Shown: one piece after another, positions 63,020 to 64,000 of the stretch
Layout: each line of letters opens with the position of its first letter
Numbering within the stretch: position 1 is the stretch's first letter
From: Branchiostoma floridae
Taxonomy: Eukaryota > Chordata > Leptocardii > Amphioxiformes > Branchiostomatidae
Length of the DNA: 64,000 nt
Reading direction: 5' to 3'
Assembly (NCBI RefSeq): GCF_000003815.2
Contig: NC_049987.1
Span: 1,661,299-1,725,298, forward strand
The notes under the pieces: generated by a model
The model's input: the letters and a program-made list of their open reading frames with translations, nothing else
What the model was told of the DNA's origin: nothing
The model's database searches: none
Position numbers and translations under genes: made by a program

Positions 63020-64000
63020 TCTCATTTTAATAGAAATCACTTGTGTACTGGTCAATATATTTCTTCATCATCGTTCTTATGTTTACAATATAAATTATAA
63101 CGTCAGTCTAAGTATCAAAACCTCGCTCTTCTAAACTCTGTGACTAAGTGGGCTTGTTGCCCTGTATACAAGGCTATAAATAGCAAGTAATCTAAGTATT
63201 TTTAGTCAGTGCAAAAACAAGAGAGGCTACAATATGTATATTTCATTAAAATTGTTCGTATTACCAAACAGCTGTTTATCACCGGCTACGAAACCAGTTA
63301 CCACAGCCCAACCTAACCTAAACTCCAAATCACCAGGAATTGCCAATTAAGTTTCTTGCGAAAGTAATTAGTCAGGATAAGTACTCGTACATTTTTAGAT
63401 AAATCAGAGATCTGAAGTCTTTGATGACGATTTTAACATGCGTAAATGTAACAATACAACTGAGGTATTCAACACAACAGAAACGTCTTCGGGGTCTCAG
63501 TTTAACCACCGCGGTAGGGCACCGGAACAGAAAAAGTCTTCTAATTGGTTTGGAGGTGATAGCATAGTGAAGAAAGCAGAAACTGATAGAGCATCTTCAA
63601 TCCGACGTTGCTAATCAGCAGAGAGTAGGATTCCTTGAGTGAGTGCGGGCAACTGTGGTGAGTTTGCAACACGATGTCTGGAGGCGAACCCAAAGGGAGA
63701 TAATATTGCTTTTCTCTTGCGCACCTTGACGGAAAATGACGCCCCGCTGTCCGCACCAGTTGCACAGCCTGCTAACCTGCATAATGTATGATGCGATTAT
63801 ATTAGACAGATATGATATTGAACATTAGCCTATGAGTTAAAGGACAGGAAAATATACAATGCATTGAAAGATTTGTTCTTTATTGCTTAAATTCGCTGAG
63901 CGATCTTTTGAATTTTTTTGTACCGTGTAAATATTGCTGACATATTAGTATCATGACGGCTGTACACGTCGTCTGTTTTTAAACAGGTAACACATATCTG
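63020..64000. other. No gene recognised
   Basis: AT-rich sequence with short frames only. No domain, terminal repeat or promoter is evident to the window end. Confidence 0.4.

Noticed and set aside
1-64000. Retroviral or other viral genes
   Set aside because: RT fragments are all of the non-LTR type (FYADDT, GVPQGSxLGPLLF). I saw no gag, protease, integrase or LTR pairs.

Overview
This 64 kb window looks like repeat-rich intergenic or intronic DNA from an invertebrate animal, most likely a lancelet (Branchiostoma); the species is an inference. The grounds are spliceosomal GT/AG signals, a tRNA-derived SINE, decayed LINE reverse transcriptases, MULE-type, PIF/Harbinger, hAT-like and TTAA-target DNA transposons, and C2H2 zinc-finger remnants. 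There is no bacterial gene organisation and no intact conserved host gene. Five runs of N (100, 112, 144, 100 and 117 bases) mark it as a draft assembly.

0-20 kb: a block of about 2.9 kb (786-3744) recurs almost identically in direct orientation at 16806-19664. It carries a LINE RT tail (minus), a PD-(D/E)XK-like domain (plus), an acidic transposon-protein fragment, a 202-bp foldback element, two unrelated RT pieces and the start of a broken C2H2 zinc-finger gene. An older, diverged relative of its right half lies at 9915-11500. Between the copies are two MULE transposase fragments (4.7-6.5 kb), another RT fragment (7.4 kb) and a frameshifted multi-exon gene fragment (14.6-15.3 kb). A 970-bp TTAA-target element (15702-16671) sits inside the second LINE tail.

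20-39 kb: mostly non-coding. It holds a CR1-like LINE tail (22.9-23.5 kb, minus), short helicase-like and tnp2-like fragments (25.5-26.7 kb), an uncharacterised spliced minus-strand exon set (27.5-28.3 kb, with a relative at 52.2-53.0 kb), degenerate tandem arrays of about 162-bp and 130-bp units (28.9-31.1 kb), an old tandem duplication (31.0-32.3 kb), a hAT C-terminus (34.7-35.1 kb) and a LINE tail (35.9-36.1 kb).

39-50.5 kb: two diverged copies of the same multi-exon minus-strand gene or element. Copy A is 39.25-43.6 kb and copy B is 46.0-50.4 kb. The last exon of each encodes a transposase-like domain. Copy A has a LINE RT inserted in an internal exon. Copy B keeps a short start exon with good splice sites and carries a 45-bp coding minisatellite.

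50.5-64 kb: a minus-strand SINE, more coding relics, a truncated TTAA-type element, then a PIF/Harbinger element of 6,585 bp (56317-62901) with matching terminal inverted repeats and a TTA target duplication. It carries a broken MADF-type gene (plus) and a nearly complete DDE transposase with one in-frame stop (minus), convergent. Nested inside is a 1,357-bp TTAA element that itself contains a tRNA-derived SINE. The Harbinger element interrupts an older SANT/MADF-like reading frame, which resumes on the far side. Overall the window is a layered record of transposon insertions rather than a set of cooperating host genes.
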